This document shows, piece after piece, positions 33,958 to 42,661 of a DNA stretch of 64,000 nt (the stretch's first letter is position 1; every line of letters starts with the position of its first letter). Origin of the DNA: Actinomycetota bacterium. GTDB lineage: Bacteria > Actinomycetota > Actinomycetes > Actinomycetales > Microbacteriaceae. The position numbers were made by a program, and so were the translations under genes. The DNA is taken from NCBI GenBank assembly GCA_947449765.1, contig CANFSP010000002.1:186001-250000 (forward strand), written 5' to 3'. Below the pieces are notes generated by a model. It worked only from the letters and a program-made list of their open reading frames with translations. It was not told where the DNA came from and did not search any database.

Positions 33958-35043
33958 CTAGGCAAACTGAGCCGTTAGCCACTCCATCGCTTCGTCGATA
34001 CAGCTCGCCGGCAGCGAGAAGTGGTCGTCGTCGGGGTACGACTTGCTCGTCACGTCGCTGCCGAGTGCGATTGCGTCGTTGATGTACTGCGTCTGCCACG
34101 CAACCGGGATGACCGAACCTTCATGCTGTGCATCGATGGTCACGAAAATGGGGCAACGCGCTTTGACAAGTGCCGCTGACGACGACGTGATGGCTGCGGC
34201 CCACGCGGGAAATTTTGTGAGGTCGATTTTCATGACCGGGCCGTAGTGACCATTCGAGCGCGTCAAGGAGTCGCTCAAGTGGTGAACCGGTTGCTCGTTC
34301 CACGCGCTGTGCACACGAATACCAACCTCGGTGAACACGTCCGTGAGGGCGAGAGTGTCAGGGAAAGCCGCTTGAAGTCCGGCGAGAATCATGAAGAGGT
34401 GGCCGTCGGGGGGTACGTTGCCACTGGCAAGCGCGCCACCGAGACCGGTTGGCACGCGAATCGCCGACTCGGCCACTCCGGGAGACATGGGTACGGAGCC
34501 CACGAGCGTGAGCTCACCAAAGAGTGCGTCGTCAAGTTCAGGGAGAGCCGCAGCAGCAGCGCCGCCTTGCGACCAGCCCATCGTGCCGAAGCGGAGCCCC
34601 GCGCCGACGGGTAGTTCGCGAGCGGCATGCACGATGGTCAGCGCATCCGTTGCGTTGGTGCGTCCCACGCTGTACTGGTGGTGACCGGGAGTGCCGAGCC
34701 CCTGGTAATCGGTGGCACACACCACCCAGTCGGCATCGATGAATTTCTGCAGTCCCGGCACGCCATAGTCGATCTGCGTAGTCGAACCAACCTCAAAATA
34801 GGTCACGAGCTCGCGCGCGGGGTCAGGCTGAGCCGATGGGCACCCGGCATCGCCGAGCCCTGTCGTGCCGTGACACCACGTCATCACTCTGCGGTTCTCG
34901 CCGGCTGACTCTGGCGCAATTATGAGGCCGGTTGATTCCGTGGGTCGTCCGTGCATGTCCTGAGACCGATAACGGATGCGCCACGCCACGGCGCCGCGAA
35001 TGCTCGTCTCGATGCGTTCCGAACTGAGGAGTGTTGCGTTCAC
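33958..35043 (-). CDS. Alpha/beta-hydrolase of the secretory lipase (LIP) family
   Basis: A 361-residue hydrolase. The nucleophile elbow GWSQGG and the oxyanion segment MTWCHGTTGLGDAGCPSAQ are hallmarks of the actinobacterial LIP-like lipases/esterases. A late DAQHEG and DDHFSLP supply the likely acid and histidine. No signal peptide is visible, so it may be cytoplasmic despite the family name. Start uncertain: GTG at 35043 or TTG at 35055, neither with a ribosome site, which suggests translational coupling to the gene upstream. Confidence 0.8.
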   Translation of the reverse strand: MNATLLSSERIETSIRGAVAWRIRYRSQDMHGRPTESTGLIIAPESAGENRRVMTWCHGTTGLGDAGCPSAQPDPARELVTYFEVGSTTQIDYGVPGLQKFIDADWVVCATDYQGLGTPGHHQYSVGRTNATDALTIVHAARELPVGAGLRFGTMGWSQGGAAAAALPELDDALFGELTLVGSVPMSPGVAESAIRVPTGLGGALASGNVPPDGHLFMILAGLQAAFPDTLALTDVFTEVGIRVHSAWNEQPVHHLSDSLTRSNGHYGPVMKIDLTKFPAWAAAITSSSAALVKARCPIFVTIDAQHEGSVIPVAWQTQYINDAIALGSDVTSKSYPDDDHFSLPASCIDEAMEWLTAQFA

Positions 35044-35064
35044 GAGTGTTACCAATCTGGCGAG

Positions 35065-35541
35065 TTAGTACTCGCCCTTGACGACGAAATACGAGCCACG
35101 GATTTCTCCCGCGAGCTTGGACTTCTGGCGGGCAAACTTGAACTTGTCGGCGAGTTCGGCGGGAACATCCATACCCATGGAGAGTTTGAAACCCACCGCA
35201 CGTTTTTTGGCGTCATCGACCGTGTAGAGCACATTGATGGCCAGACCGCTGCGGTAAAACACGTAGGTCCAACGAATACGCCCCTCAGCGGCGTCAACCA
35301 TCATCTCGGTGACTTCGAGCGGCTCAGAGGCGATGGTGATGTCTCGCTCGGCGAGCACACGAGCTACATAGTCAACCAGCTCCGGGCGCTCGGCTGCCGG
35401 CTGGGTCGCAAAGGTGATGTCGTACTTGTTCTTGAAGTAACGCGCTTCGTTCGCGCGCAAGCCGGCAAGAGCATCAGCGACGGGGCTACTCTCGAGTCCT
35501 GCGGTGGATACGTTGACAAAGTCAACCGGTGTTGCCGGCAT
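35065..35541 (-). CDS. Conserved hypothetical protein
   Basis: I do not recognise this 158-residue product. It has a mixed alpha/beta composition with a strand-rich centre (RWTYVFYRSGLAINVLYTVDD) and a basic C-terminus (FKFARQKSKLAGEIRGSY). No signal peptide, membrane segment or catalytic motif is apparent. Its ATG overlaps the stop of the DUF4287 gene by one nucleotide (TGATG), so the two are translationally coupled. It is followed closely by the lipase gene on the same strand. Confidence 0.65.
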   Translation of the reverse strand: MPATPVDFVNVSTAGLESSPVADALAGLRANEARYFKNKYDITFATQPAAERPELVDYVARVLAERDITIASEPLEVTEMMVDAAEGRIRWTYVFYRSGLAINVLYTVDDAKKRAVGFKLSMGMDVPAELADKFKFARQKSKLAGEIRGSYFVVKGEY

Positions 35542-35750
35542 CACAGTCCGTTCTGTTGGCGGTAGACGGCGACCACGGCATTAGCGTGGCCATGACCCAT
35601 GCCGTGGGTGTCTTTCAAGTAGGCGACTTGCTTCATGTGCTTTGCGTCACGAACGTTATCGAGTTGCGTCATCCAGTAGTCGATGGGCTGACCGTACTTT
35701 TTCTCGATCGAGGGAAAATACGACGCAGGACCAGTTACTTTCTCCGTCAT
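35541..35750 (-). CDS. DUF4287 domain protein
   Basis: A 69-residue protein with the DUF4287 pattern: SYFPSIEKKYGQPIDYWM near the N-terminus and LKDTHGMGHGHANAVVAVYR at the end. The family is common in actinobacteria, often next to DUF5655 or DUF1801-like proteins, and has no defined activity. Here a DUF1801-like gene starts 36 nt away on the opposite strand. Translationally coupled to the hypothetical gene downstream. Confidence 0.8.
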   Translation of the reverse strand: MTEKVTGPASYFPSIEKKYGQPIDYWMTQLDNVRDAKHMKQVAYLKDTHGMGHGHANAVVAVYRQQNGL

Positions 35751-35786
35751 GGGTCAAGCCTAACGATGGATGACTAGTCTTACCGG

Positions 35787-36185
35787 ATGAGCGCATCAGA
35801 TGAGATAACTGAATATCACGCGAACCTTGAGGGGTCGGATCGGGCGATGTGTGAACACCTCAGGGCGGTGTTCGCGCACGCATTGCCCGATGCGGAGGGC
35901 AAGATATGGCATCGTCACCCGGTGTGGTTCATTGGCGGAAATCCCATTGTGGGCTATCACCGACTCAAAGATGGCGTTCGCGTGTTGTTCTGGAGCGGTC
36001 AATCATTTCCGACGCCTGGCTTGATTCCAACCGGTTCGTTCCAAGCTGCCGAGTTTTGGCCCACGTCTCTCGAGCACATTGACAGCTCAGACCTCATGTC
36101 CTGGCTGCGTGACTCCCAAACGGTTCAGTGGGATTACGAGCACATCCAAAAGAATCGCGGTTTGGTGAAACGCACGTCTTTTTAG
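35787..36185 (+). CDS. DUF1801/YdhG-like protein
   Basis: A 132-residue small cytoplasmic protein resembling the DUF1801 (YdhG/CyaY-like fold) group: an N-terminal helix with LRAVFAHALPDAEGKIWHRHPVWFIGGNPIVGY, followed by beta strands. Function is unknown. Divergent from the DUF4287 gene across 36 nt, so the two may share control signals. It is convergent with the SDR gene at 36209. Confidence 0.7.
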   Translation: MSASDEITEYHANLEGSDRAMCEHLRAVFAHALPDAEGKIWHRHPVWFIGGNPIVGYHRLKDGVRVLFWSGQSFPTPGLIPTGSFQAAEFWPTSLEHIDSSDLMSWLRDSQTVQWDYEHIQKNRGLVKRTSF

Positions 36186-36208
36186 ACACAAGTCCTGTGT
36201 GAAGGTCG

Positions 36209-37153
36209 TTACAGGTAGCTCACGCCGGTGAGCTGCTCGCTGACCGTCCAGAGACGCTCTGCGTCAGCGTGGTTCTTAGCGGCGGCAGAGCGATCCTGCC
36301 TCACCGGGTACCCCTTTTGATTGGCCTTGCCGTCGGGTCCAAAGTATTCCCCGCCGCGCACGTCGGGTGCCGTGGCCGCGTAGAGCTCGGGCAGCGCCCC
36401 CATCTCGACGGGCTGCGCGTTGAGGTTGTTGACCGTCTGCCCCAGCCACTTCATGAACGACCCGCGGTCTTTCATCGGCCCCGACATCATCAGCGGTGTG
36501 TTCGACCACCCGGGATGCGCGGCCACGGCAATCGCGTCGACCTTGGCCACCTCGAGCCGACGTTGAAGCTCGCTGGTAAAGAGCAGGTTGGCAAGTTTGC
36601 TCTGACCGTAGGCACCCCAGGACTTGTAGGTTCGTTCGGCGTTGAGGTCGTCGAAGTTCATCCGCCCGCTCTTGTGGAGGTTCGAGGAGACGGTGACGAT
36701 TCGCGCGCCCGGGGTCTTGCGTAAAAGTGGCATGAGGTGACCGGTGAGCGCGAAGTGACCGAGGTGGTTGGTGCCGAACTGGGCCTCGAAACCATCGACG
36801 GTCGTCTCGCGCTTCGGGAGACCCATAATCCCTGCGTTGTTGATCAAAATGTGAAGCTTCTTGTGCTTTTTGGCAAAGGAGTTCGCGAATTCGGCCACAC
36901 TCGCCAGGTCACGCAGGTTAAGGGGGGCAACCTCGACAACAGCACCCGGATGTGCGGCACGGATCTTCTCCGCCGCCTCTGCACCACGCGACTCCGATCT
37001 GACGGCGAGGGTCACGGATGCGCCATGGGCAGCCAATTCGTTTGCGGCAACGAAGCCCAGACCTGAGTTAGCCCCCGTGACGATAGCGATTTTTCCGGTG
37101 AGATCGGGGATCTGGTCCGCGGTCCACCCGCGCGGTGAAGAAGTAGTTGCCAT
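36209..37153 (-). CDS. Short-chain dehydrogenase/reductase (retinol dehydrogenase-like)
   Basis: NAD(P)-dependent oxidoreductase of 314 residues. Cofactor motif TGANSGLG (26-33), NNAG (105-108), catalytic S157, Y182 and K186 (YGQSK) are all in place. C-terminal sequence HPGWSNTPLM resembles the retinol dehydrogenase/WWOX-like SDR group. The ATG at 37153 is taken because the upstream extension is unlikely coding. It is divergent from a PadR regulator gene with a short palindrome between, a common arrangement for a regulated oxidoreductase. Confidence 0.9.
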   Translation of the reverse strand: MATTSSPRGWTADQIPDLTGKIAIVTGANSGLGFVAANELAAHGASVTLAVRSESRGAEAAEKIRAAHPGAVVEVAPLNLRDLASVAEFANSFAKKHKKLHILINNAGIMGLPKRETTVDGFEAQFGTNHLGHFALTGHLMPLLRKTPGARIVTVSSNLHKSGRMNFDDLNAERTYKSWGAYGQSKLANLLFTSELQRRLEVAKVDAIAVAAHPGWSNTPLMMSGPMKDRGSFMKWLGQTVNNLNAQPVEMGALPELYAATAPDVRGGEYFGPDGKANQKGYPVRQDRSAAAKNHADAERLWTVSEQLTGVSYL

Positions 37154-37261
37154 GTGCTGAATGTACCCGAAGTTCTGGCCCGCCCCATACGCAGGCGAGG
37201 CTCTGGCTCCTGCGCCAGACCCAAACCGAGTTACAGCACTCACGCAGGCGATGTACACTAC

Positions 37262-37271
37262 CGATATATCG
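37262..37271. promoter_or_regulatory. Palindrome between SDR and padR, candidate PadR operator
   Basis: CGATATATCG is a perfect 10-bp palindrome 35 nt before padR in the 153-nt divergent gap, a usual position for PadR autoregulation. Confidence 0.4.
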
Positions 37272-37306
37272 CTAGTTTTATTCGGCGAAACATCTCTGGA
37301 GGCGTC

Positions 37307-37855
37307 ATGAAAGAGTCCTGGTTCCCCAACATCCCCGGTGACTGGTCAGCGGCATCCGCGTGGCAGGCACTCGACGACCTTCGCGGTCAGTTCAAACGCA
37401 ACGTGGACATGCGCATGAATCGTGGCGATGTTCGCACGGCGATTTTGCGCCTGCTCAGTGAAGCTCCGATGCACGGCTACCAGATCATTTCGGAAATCGA
37501 AACGCGAAGCCAAGGTGCCTGGAAGCCAAGTCCGGGATCGGTGTATCCCACCCTTCAGTTGCTGACCGATGAAGGCCTCGTCACCGTGGAGCAGAGCAAG
37601 AGCGCTCGCCGAACCTATGTACTCACTGACGTCGGTCGTGAAATCGCTGAGGCGGAAGCTGATGCGCCGGCGCCGTGGCTCACCGGAAGTTCGCGCCCGA
37701 GCGGACCTCGCGCCGAGCTGGGTATCTCCGGCGTAAAGCTCGCAAAGGCCGCTGCCGACATCGCGCGACTGGGTTCGAACGACGACATTGCGCAGGCAAC
37801 CGCACTCATCGATGAGCTCGCGAAAAAACTTGCACAGATTCTCGCGCACAATTAA
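37307..37855 (+). CDS. PadR-family transcriptional regulator
   Basis: A 182-residue repressor-like protein. The winged helix is seen as GDVRTAILRLLSEAPMHGYQIISEIE and PSPGSVYPTLQLLTDEGLVTVEQ with the wing SARRTYVLTDVGR; a C-terminal helical dimerisation region follows. GGAGG lies just before the ATG at 37307; a longer frame is unlikely. Probable targets are its own gene, the divergent SDR gene and possibly the kinase and heliorhodopsin genes downstream on the same strand, which begin 3 nt and 1.8 kb further. Confidence 0.9.
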   Translation: MKESWFPNIPGDWSAASAWQALDDLRGQFKRNVDMRMNRGDVRTAILRLLSEAPMHGYQIISEIETRSQGAWKPSPGSVYPTLQLLTDEGLVTVEQSKSARRTYVLTDVGREIAEAEADAPAPWLTGSSRPSGPRAELGISGVKLAKAAADIARLGSNDDIAQATALIDELAKKLAQILAHN

Positions 37856-37858
37856 CGA

Positions 37859-39592
37859 GTGAGTTCTCTCAACTCGGGAGTGGCTACTCAGCCACTCACC
37901 CCTCGACAGGCGCGACTACGCTATCGCCGCATCGTGTCCTTCGCCGCGCGCGAGCTCGTCTCGCTCTGGTGGTTCGAACTCGTGCTGCCCCGCTTCGGCT
38001 TGTCGTCAATCGCCCAGCGCACGCGCATCCGTCGCATGCGGAATATCGCACGGCGATTTCGTCGACTCGCGCTGGCACTCAGCGGGCTCCTCATCAAGCT
38101 CGGTCAGTTCATGTCAACGCGCTCTGACGTGCTGCCGGTCGAGATCACTCGCGAATTATCAGACCTGCAGGATGCGGTACCGGCCGTCGACTTTGCCGCC
38201 ATCGCTGCCCTTGCCGAGCGTGAACTCGGCGTCTCGCTCGGCGAGGTTTTCGCGTGGATTGACGAAGAGCCCCTCGCGGCGGCGTCACTTGGTCAGGTAC
38301 ACCGGGCACGCCTCAGCGAGCCTGACGCGGAGCTGTACGGGTTTGCCGATGTCGTCATCAAGGTTCAGCGCCCCGGCATCGCGGATGTCGTTGAGGTCGA
38401 TTTGCGCGCGCTGCGCAGAGTAGCGCTGTGGCTGAGCCGCATCCGTCTGGTCAACACGCGCGCCGATGCGCCCGCACTACTCGAAGAATTCGCCACCACC
38501 TGTTACGAAGAAATCGACTACCTCAACGAGGGTGCCAACGCGGAACACTTTGCCGAGAATTTTGCCGACAATCCCCGCGTGCGGGTTCCGGTCATGGTGT
38601 GGGAACGCACCTCGCGCCGCATCCTCACGCAGCAAGACGTCGCGGACATCAAGATCACCGACCTCGCGGCCTTGCACGCAGCAGGCATCAATCCGGCAGA
38701 TATTGCTGACGAGTTTGCCCGCATCATGCTCGATCAGGTTCTCATCGATGGCTTCTTTCACGCGGACCCGCATCCCGGAAACGTTTTTGTTCAGCCCCTG
38801 CCGGCAGAGACTCCCGGTGGCAAACCCAGTTGGCGCATCACCTTCATTGACTTCGGGATGATGGGCCGCGTCCCGGTCGGTCTCGCAAAGGCGCTGCGCA
38901 CCACCGTGATTGCCGCCAGCGGTCGTGACGGTGCCGGTCTGGTCGAGGGGATGCGCGAAATCGGTGTGCTCATGCCAAACGCTGACACGCTCGAACTCGA
39001 GCGCACGTTTAGTCGCCTATTCGAGCGCTTTGGCGGGATGGGCTTTGCTGAGCTGCAAAAAGTCGACCTGTCCGAGTACCGCGCCCTCGCGCTCGAGTTC
39101 AGTGACACCATCCGCAGCCTGCCGTTTCAGTTTCCCGAGAATTTTTTGCTCGTCGTCCGCTCGCTTTCCCTCATCTCCGGGATGTGCAGCGCACTGAATC
39201 CTGAGTTCAACATCTGGACCGCCATCGAGCCTTACTCGACAAAACTCGTTCGCGCGGGTGGCTCAAACGCGATTCAGGGCATCCTCGAAACGGTGTCCGA
39301 TTACGCACGCGTGGTGGTCAGACTCCCACAGCGGGTAGACAAGCTCGTCACGCGAGCCGAGCACGGACAACTGACGGTGCGGTCTCTCGAAGTAGAGCGG
39401 CGGGTGAGTGCGCTCAATCGGAGCGTGCGGCGAGTGATCTCAGCGGTGTTGTTTGGTGCCCTGTTCATCGGGGGGCTCGTCATTTATGCCCGAGCCGAAG
39501 TTCTCGGAATTGTGGTGCTGTGCGTCTCCGCGCTCCCACTCCTTCACGCAGTCTTCGCCGAATGGTTCGCCCGCAGAGGTCCGCTTCCATAA
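37859..39592 (+). CDS. ABC1/UbiB (AarF)-family atypical kinase
   Basis: Membrane-associated atypical kinase of 577 residues, of the family linked to quinone and lipid metabolism. Visible motifs in order are the KxGQ motif in LIKLGQFMSTRSD, the Ala-rich loop AAASLGQVHRA, the lysine strand VIKVQRPG, EEIDYLNEGAN, the catalytic HADPHPGN and the metal-binding DFGMMG. Two hydrophobic segments close the C-terminus. The GTG at 37859 lies 3 nt after padR, so they are co-transcribed. The heliorhodopsin gene follows after 80 nt. Confidence 0.92.
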   Translation: MSSLNSGVATQPLTPRQARLRYRRIVSFAARELVSLWWFELVLPRFGLSSIAQRTRIRRMRNIARRFRRLALALSGLLIKLGQFMSTRSDVLPVEITRELSDLQDAVPAVDFAAIAALAERELGVSLGEVFAWIDEEPLAAASLGQVHRARLSEPDAELYGFADVVIKVQRPGIADVVEVDLRALRRVALWLSRIRLVNTRADAPALLEEFATTCYEEIDYLNEGANAEHFAENFADNPRVRVPVMVWERTSRRILTQQDVADIKITDLAALHAAGINPADIADEFARIMLDQVLIDGFFHADPHPGNVFVQPLPAETPGGKPSWRITFIDFGMMGRVPVGLAKALRTTVIAASGRDGAGLVEGMREIGVLMPNADTLELERTFSRLFERFGGMGFAELQKVDLSEYRALALEFSDTIRSLPFQFPENFLLVVRSLSLISGMCSALNPEFNIWTAIEPYSTKLVRAGGSNAIQGILETVSDYARVVVRLPQRVDKLVTRAEHGQLTVRSLEVERRVSALNRSVRRVISAVLFGALFIGGLVIYARAEVLGIVVLCVSALPLLHAVFAEWFARRGPLP

Positions 39593-39672
39593 CCGCATGC
39601 GAGTCCACACCCTCGTCACAACCGCGATTTGCCAGTAACTTGGAAGTCAACCACCAAACAAAGAGGTTTCTC

Positions 39673-40482
39673 ATGGCTCGACAACCACGCACTGAAGAAG
39701 TTCAGATCAAGCGCCTCCGCATTTACAACGGAGTCGCCGGCGGCGCACACCTGCTGCAGGCCGTCGCAATGCTCGCGATCATCCTGGCGCTCAACGCTCA
39801 GGCACTCTTCCCCGTCACGGTGGACTACATGGCTGGCCCTCCCGGATCGCCCATTCCGCCGGAGCGCGTGCACCTGTTCGATGTGAACATGGGAATTGGT
39901 CTTGTCGCCTTCTTCCTGTTGAGCGCCTTCTTCCACTTCTTGGTGATCACTCCCCGAGCTAATGCACGCTATGTCGCCGGCTTGAAGGTCAACCACAACT
40001 ACTTCCGATGGACCGAGTATTCGCTCAGCGCATCCATCATGATTTTCCTCATTGCGCAGCTCACCGGAATCACGGACATCAACGCGCTCATGGGCATCTT
40101 CGCCCTCAATGCGGCGATGATTTTCTTCGGAGCGCTTCAAGAGAAATACGAAATGCCCGGAACCAAGAAACTGCTCCCGTTTGTGTTCGGATCAATGGTC
40201 GGTATCGTTCCCTGGATCGCCATCTTCATCATGGTGATTCAGCCTGGCTCGACAAACGAGGCAGAAGTTCCCGGATTCGTCATCGGCGTTATGGTGTCGA
40301 TTTTCATCGCGTTCAACACCTTCGCCATCAACCAGTGGCTTCAATACCGCCAGATCGGTAAGTGGCGCAGCTACCTGCAGGGAGAGCGTTCCTACATCAC
40401 GCTGAGCCTGGTCGCGAAGACCGCGCTCGCGTGGCAGCTTTTCTCGGGCGTCTTGGCGCCACTTCTCACTGCCAACAGCTAG
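39673..40482 (+). CDS. Heliorhodopsin
   Basis: Seven-helix retinal protein of 269 residues. The Schiff-base lysine is K249 in SLVAKTALAW on helix 7; the counterion E115 lies in FRWTEYSLSASIMI on helix 3. The histidines H26 and H88 occupy the places of H23 and H80 in heliorhodopsin 48C12. NQWLQYRQIGKW and GIFALNAAMIFFGALQE are also family specific, so a type-1 rhodopsin is excluded. The family is known for inverted topology and a slow photocycle; its role is debated (signalling, enzyme regulation or stress). The ATG at 39673 follows AAAGAGG. Confidence 0.95.
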   Translation: MARQPRTEEVQIKRLRIYNGVAGGAHLLQAVAMLAIILALNAQALFPVTVDYMAGPPGSPIPPERVHLFDVNMGIGLVAFFLLSAFFHFLVITPRANARYVAGLKVNHNYFRWTEYSLSASIMIFLIAQLTGITDINALMGIFALNAAMIFFGALQEKYEMPGTKKLLPFVFGSMVGIVPWIAIFIMVIQPGSTNEAEVPGFVIGVMVSIFIAFNTFAINQWLQYRQIGKWRSYLQGERSYITLSLVAKTALAWQLFSGVLAPLLTANS

Positions 40483-40504
40483 TTGAGGCCTTCTCCCGTG
40501 GCGG

Positions 40505-41533
40505 TTAGACAGCCGTTGCGGGGGAGAGGTTCTTGAGCCACCGGACGGTGTCCCGGAGGGTATCCGCGAGCGGTCGAGGGGTGAAGCCGAGTTCGCGTGC
40601 CGCTCGGGCATTTGAGAACCTCGAAGGTGCGCGCAAGGTGTGCAGCGAGTAGCGGGTGTACAGGGGTTTCGTGCCGCGCACTCGGTAGTACAGCTCGGCG
40701 AGCGGAGCCGTCAGTTCGGCAAACCACATCGGTAATGTGCTGAAGTTGCGCTTTGTGCCAGCGAGGCGGGCGACGGTGCGCACCATCTCCGCGACCTTAC
40801 TGAAGTGCCCAGAGAAGATGTAGCTTCGTCCATTGGTGCCGGATGTGGCTGCCGCAATGATCCCCTGGACAACATCCCGAACATCTACAAAGTCGTAGCC
40901 TCCGCGCACAACGGCGGTAAGGCTTCCACTCACCGTGTCGCGGACCAGGCGGGTCATGTGAGAGTCGGCGAAATCACCGGGACCAATCATGCCGCTTGGG
41001 TGCACCACGACGCGCCAGAGGTTTTCCGCGAGCAACACCGCGCGCGTCGCTTCGGTTTTGGTCTTGGCATACTCACCGACCACGGCATCTGGATTGAATG
41101 CGAGCGGCTGGTCCAATTCGAAAATCGGCACATCCATTCGGGGCTCGGGAATTGCGTGCACACTCGAGACGTAAACCAACTTGTCGACGCCTAACTCGGC
41201 GCACACGTCGATAACCTGCTGGGTACCGTCAACATTGACGCGACGAGTTGCAGCTGAAACGCGACTGGCGATAGAAACGACGCCCGCGCAGTGTACGACA
41301 ACCGTTTCAACCGAGTCGGGATGCTCAAACGCGGCGGTGACGGACGCACGATCAGTGACATCGAGGGGTGTCAGTTCGCATGACAGCCCCGCAAGGGATG
41401 ATGGTCGCTCGCTCTCGAAGGTGCACGCACGAACGCGTTCCCCGCGGGAAAGAAGTTCGCGCACGAGGTTGTTCCCGAGAAAACCTTCGGCGCCGGTCAC
41501 AATCCACAGGCGTGGTCGAACATGTTGCGTCAT
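40505..41533 (-). CDS. NAD-dependent epimerase/dehydratase family (3-beta-HSD-like)
   Basis: Extended SDR of 342 residues. It shows the nucleotide motif GAEGFLG at the N-terminus, VVHCAGVVS, and the catalytic Tyr-x-x-x-Lys in EYAKTK, followed by VHPSGMIGPGD. The C-terminal helical region GTKPLYTRYSLHTLR resembles 3-beta-hydroxysteroid dehydrogenase-like reductases. The ATG at 41533 is preceded by GAGG; the longer frame upstream is rejected. It is convergent with the heliorhodopsin gene, the stops 22 nt apart. Substrate unknown. Confidence 0.88.
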   Translation of the reverse strand: MTQHVRPRLWIVTGAEGFLGNNLVRELLSRGERVRACTFESERPSSLAGLSCELTPLDVTDRASVTAAFEHPDSVETVVVHCAGVVSIASRVSAATRRVNVDGTQQVIDVCAELGVDKLVYVSSVHAIPEPRMDVPIFELDQPLAFNPDAVVGEYAKTKTEATRAVLLAENLWRVVVHPSGMIGPGDFADSHMTRLVRDTVSGSLTAVVRGGYDFVDVRDVVQGIIAAATSGTNGRSYIFSGHFSKVAEMVRTVARLAGTKRNFSTLPMWFAELTAPLAELYYRVRGTKPLYTRYSLHTLRAPSRFSNARAARELGFTPRPLADTLRDTVRWLKNLSPATAV

Positions 41534-41636
41534 GACCTCACGGTACGCCTGGTGACTGGGAGCTAACTGGGTGCGGGGTGGGAGCGGGATGGCGCGCTGG
41601 GCGCGGGGGTGTGCGCCAGACGCAGGTCGGTGCGTT

Positions 41637-41900
41637 CTAGGCGCCGCCACCGAGCGGGTAGATGTCCAGATCCCACCACTTGGCCATCGGCAGCTGGGCA
41701 ACGGTCGAAGCCGCGCTCGCCGGGCTGTCGCCAAAAACATCGAGAAAGACGGTTCCTCGAGCCATTGACAGTTTGACCTCGCCCAGAAGGCCCTGCTCCT
41801 GAAGTTCTTTAACCTTCGCTTGTTCCTCGGCGACGACGGCGAAGACCTCGTCCATTACGGTGCCCGGTTGGAATGAACACACCACCACAAAAGCTGTCAC
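41637..41900 (-). CDS. Muconolactone isomerase-like small protein
   Basis: An 87-residue protein of the dimeric alpha/beta-barrel type. Its MTAFVVVCSFQPGT start, EEQAKVKELQEQGLL helix and LPMAKWWDLDIYPL ending resemble the muconolactone delta-isomerase-like family. No other genes of aromatic degradation are adjacent, so catalysis of that reaction is not implied. It may share a transcript with the epimerase gene 103 nt downstream. Confidence 0.6.
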   Translation of the reverse strand: MTAFVVVCSFQPGTVMDEVFAVVAEEQAKVKELQEQGLLGEVKLSMARGTVFLDVFGDSPASAASTVAQLPMAKWWDLDIYPLGGGA

Positions 41901-41993
41901 GTTGTCCTCCAGAAAAGTTGGGCTCTTGCCTCAGGGTATCCCACGTATCGGTGCGGATTTTCCAGAGGGGGAGCAACTTGTCATCTCGGGGAC

Positions 41994-42623
41994 GTGGTGC
42001 GCGCATCCTTCGCGATTTATTCTGAAGTCGTGGGCATTCACGATCGCGAGCATGTTGAGATTTCGTGCGTCAACGAACTCATCGCCTGGCTCGAACACAA
42101 CGCTTCCGCCTCGCCGGGGCTCTGGGTGGTCACGCACAAAAAATCCTCGGGCAAACCGGCACCTAGCTATGACGAGATTGTTCGCGCGGTGCTCTGCTTC
42201 GGTTGGATTGATAGCATCCCGGGCAAAGTGGACGAGCAGAGGTCGAAGCTCTATATTTCGCCGCGCAAACCGAACAGTGCCTGGTCCCAGCCGAACAAAA
42301 TACGGGTCGAGGAGCTCATCGCCACAGGGGAAATGAGACCGGCTGGTTTGGCTGTTATCGAAGCTGCCAAGGCTTCTGGGTCTTGGACGCGGATTGACTC
42401 GGCCCAGAGTGGTGAGATTCCACCCGATCTCGCCGCAGCGTTCACGAAGCATGAGTCGAGCGCAGAAAACTTTGCCGCCTTCCCGGCCGGCGTGCGCAAG
42501 CAAATCCTGGAATGGGTTGCCCAGGCCAAAACCGCTCCGACGCGTGAGAAACGCATTGCGGAAACCGCCGAGCTAGCGGCGCAGAATATTCGAGCAAACC
42601 AGTGGAGGGGTTCACACAAGTGA
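41994..42623 (+). CDS. YdeI/OmpD-associated family protein
   Basis: Protein of up to 209 residues. LWVVTHKKSSGKPAPSYDEIVRAVLCFGWIDSIPGKVDEQRSKLYISPRKPNSAWSQ-type sequence and a C-terminal KRIAETAELAAQNIRANQW are standard YdeI features. The family is reported to protect against antimicrobial peptides in some bacteria; the mechanism is unknown. Start uncertain between GTG 41994, 41997 and 42030; homologues usually begin near the last. The downstream lipoprotein gene starts 38 nt after the stop and may be co-transcribed. Confidence 0.75.
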   Translation: MVRASFAIYSEVVGIHDREHVEISCVNELIAWLEHNASASPGLWVVTHKKSSGKPAPSYDEIVRAVLCFGWIDSIPGKVDEQRSKLYISPRKPNSAWSQPNKIRVEELIATGEMRPAGLAVIEAAKASGSWTRIDSAQSGEIPPDLAAAFTKHESSAENFAAFPAGVRKQILEWVAQAKTAPTREKRIAETAELAAQNIRANQWRGSHK

Positions 42624-42661
42624 ATAGTGTCGACTGGAGAAAAATTCCCACGGAGGTTGGT

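Noticed and set aside
34951-35565. 204-codon open frame on the plus strand
   Set aside because: Runs opposite the lipase start and the coupled hypothetical/DUF4287 pair; the minus-strand genes explain the spacing and overlapping stop/start better.
39673-40482. Actinorhodopsin or other type-1 proton pump
   Set aside because: The DxxxxxxE pump motif of helix 3 is absent; FRWTEYS and SLVAKTALAW identify heliorhodopsin.
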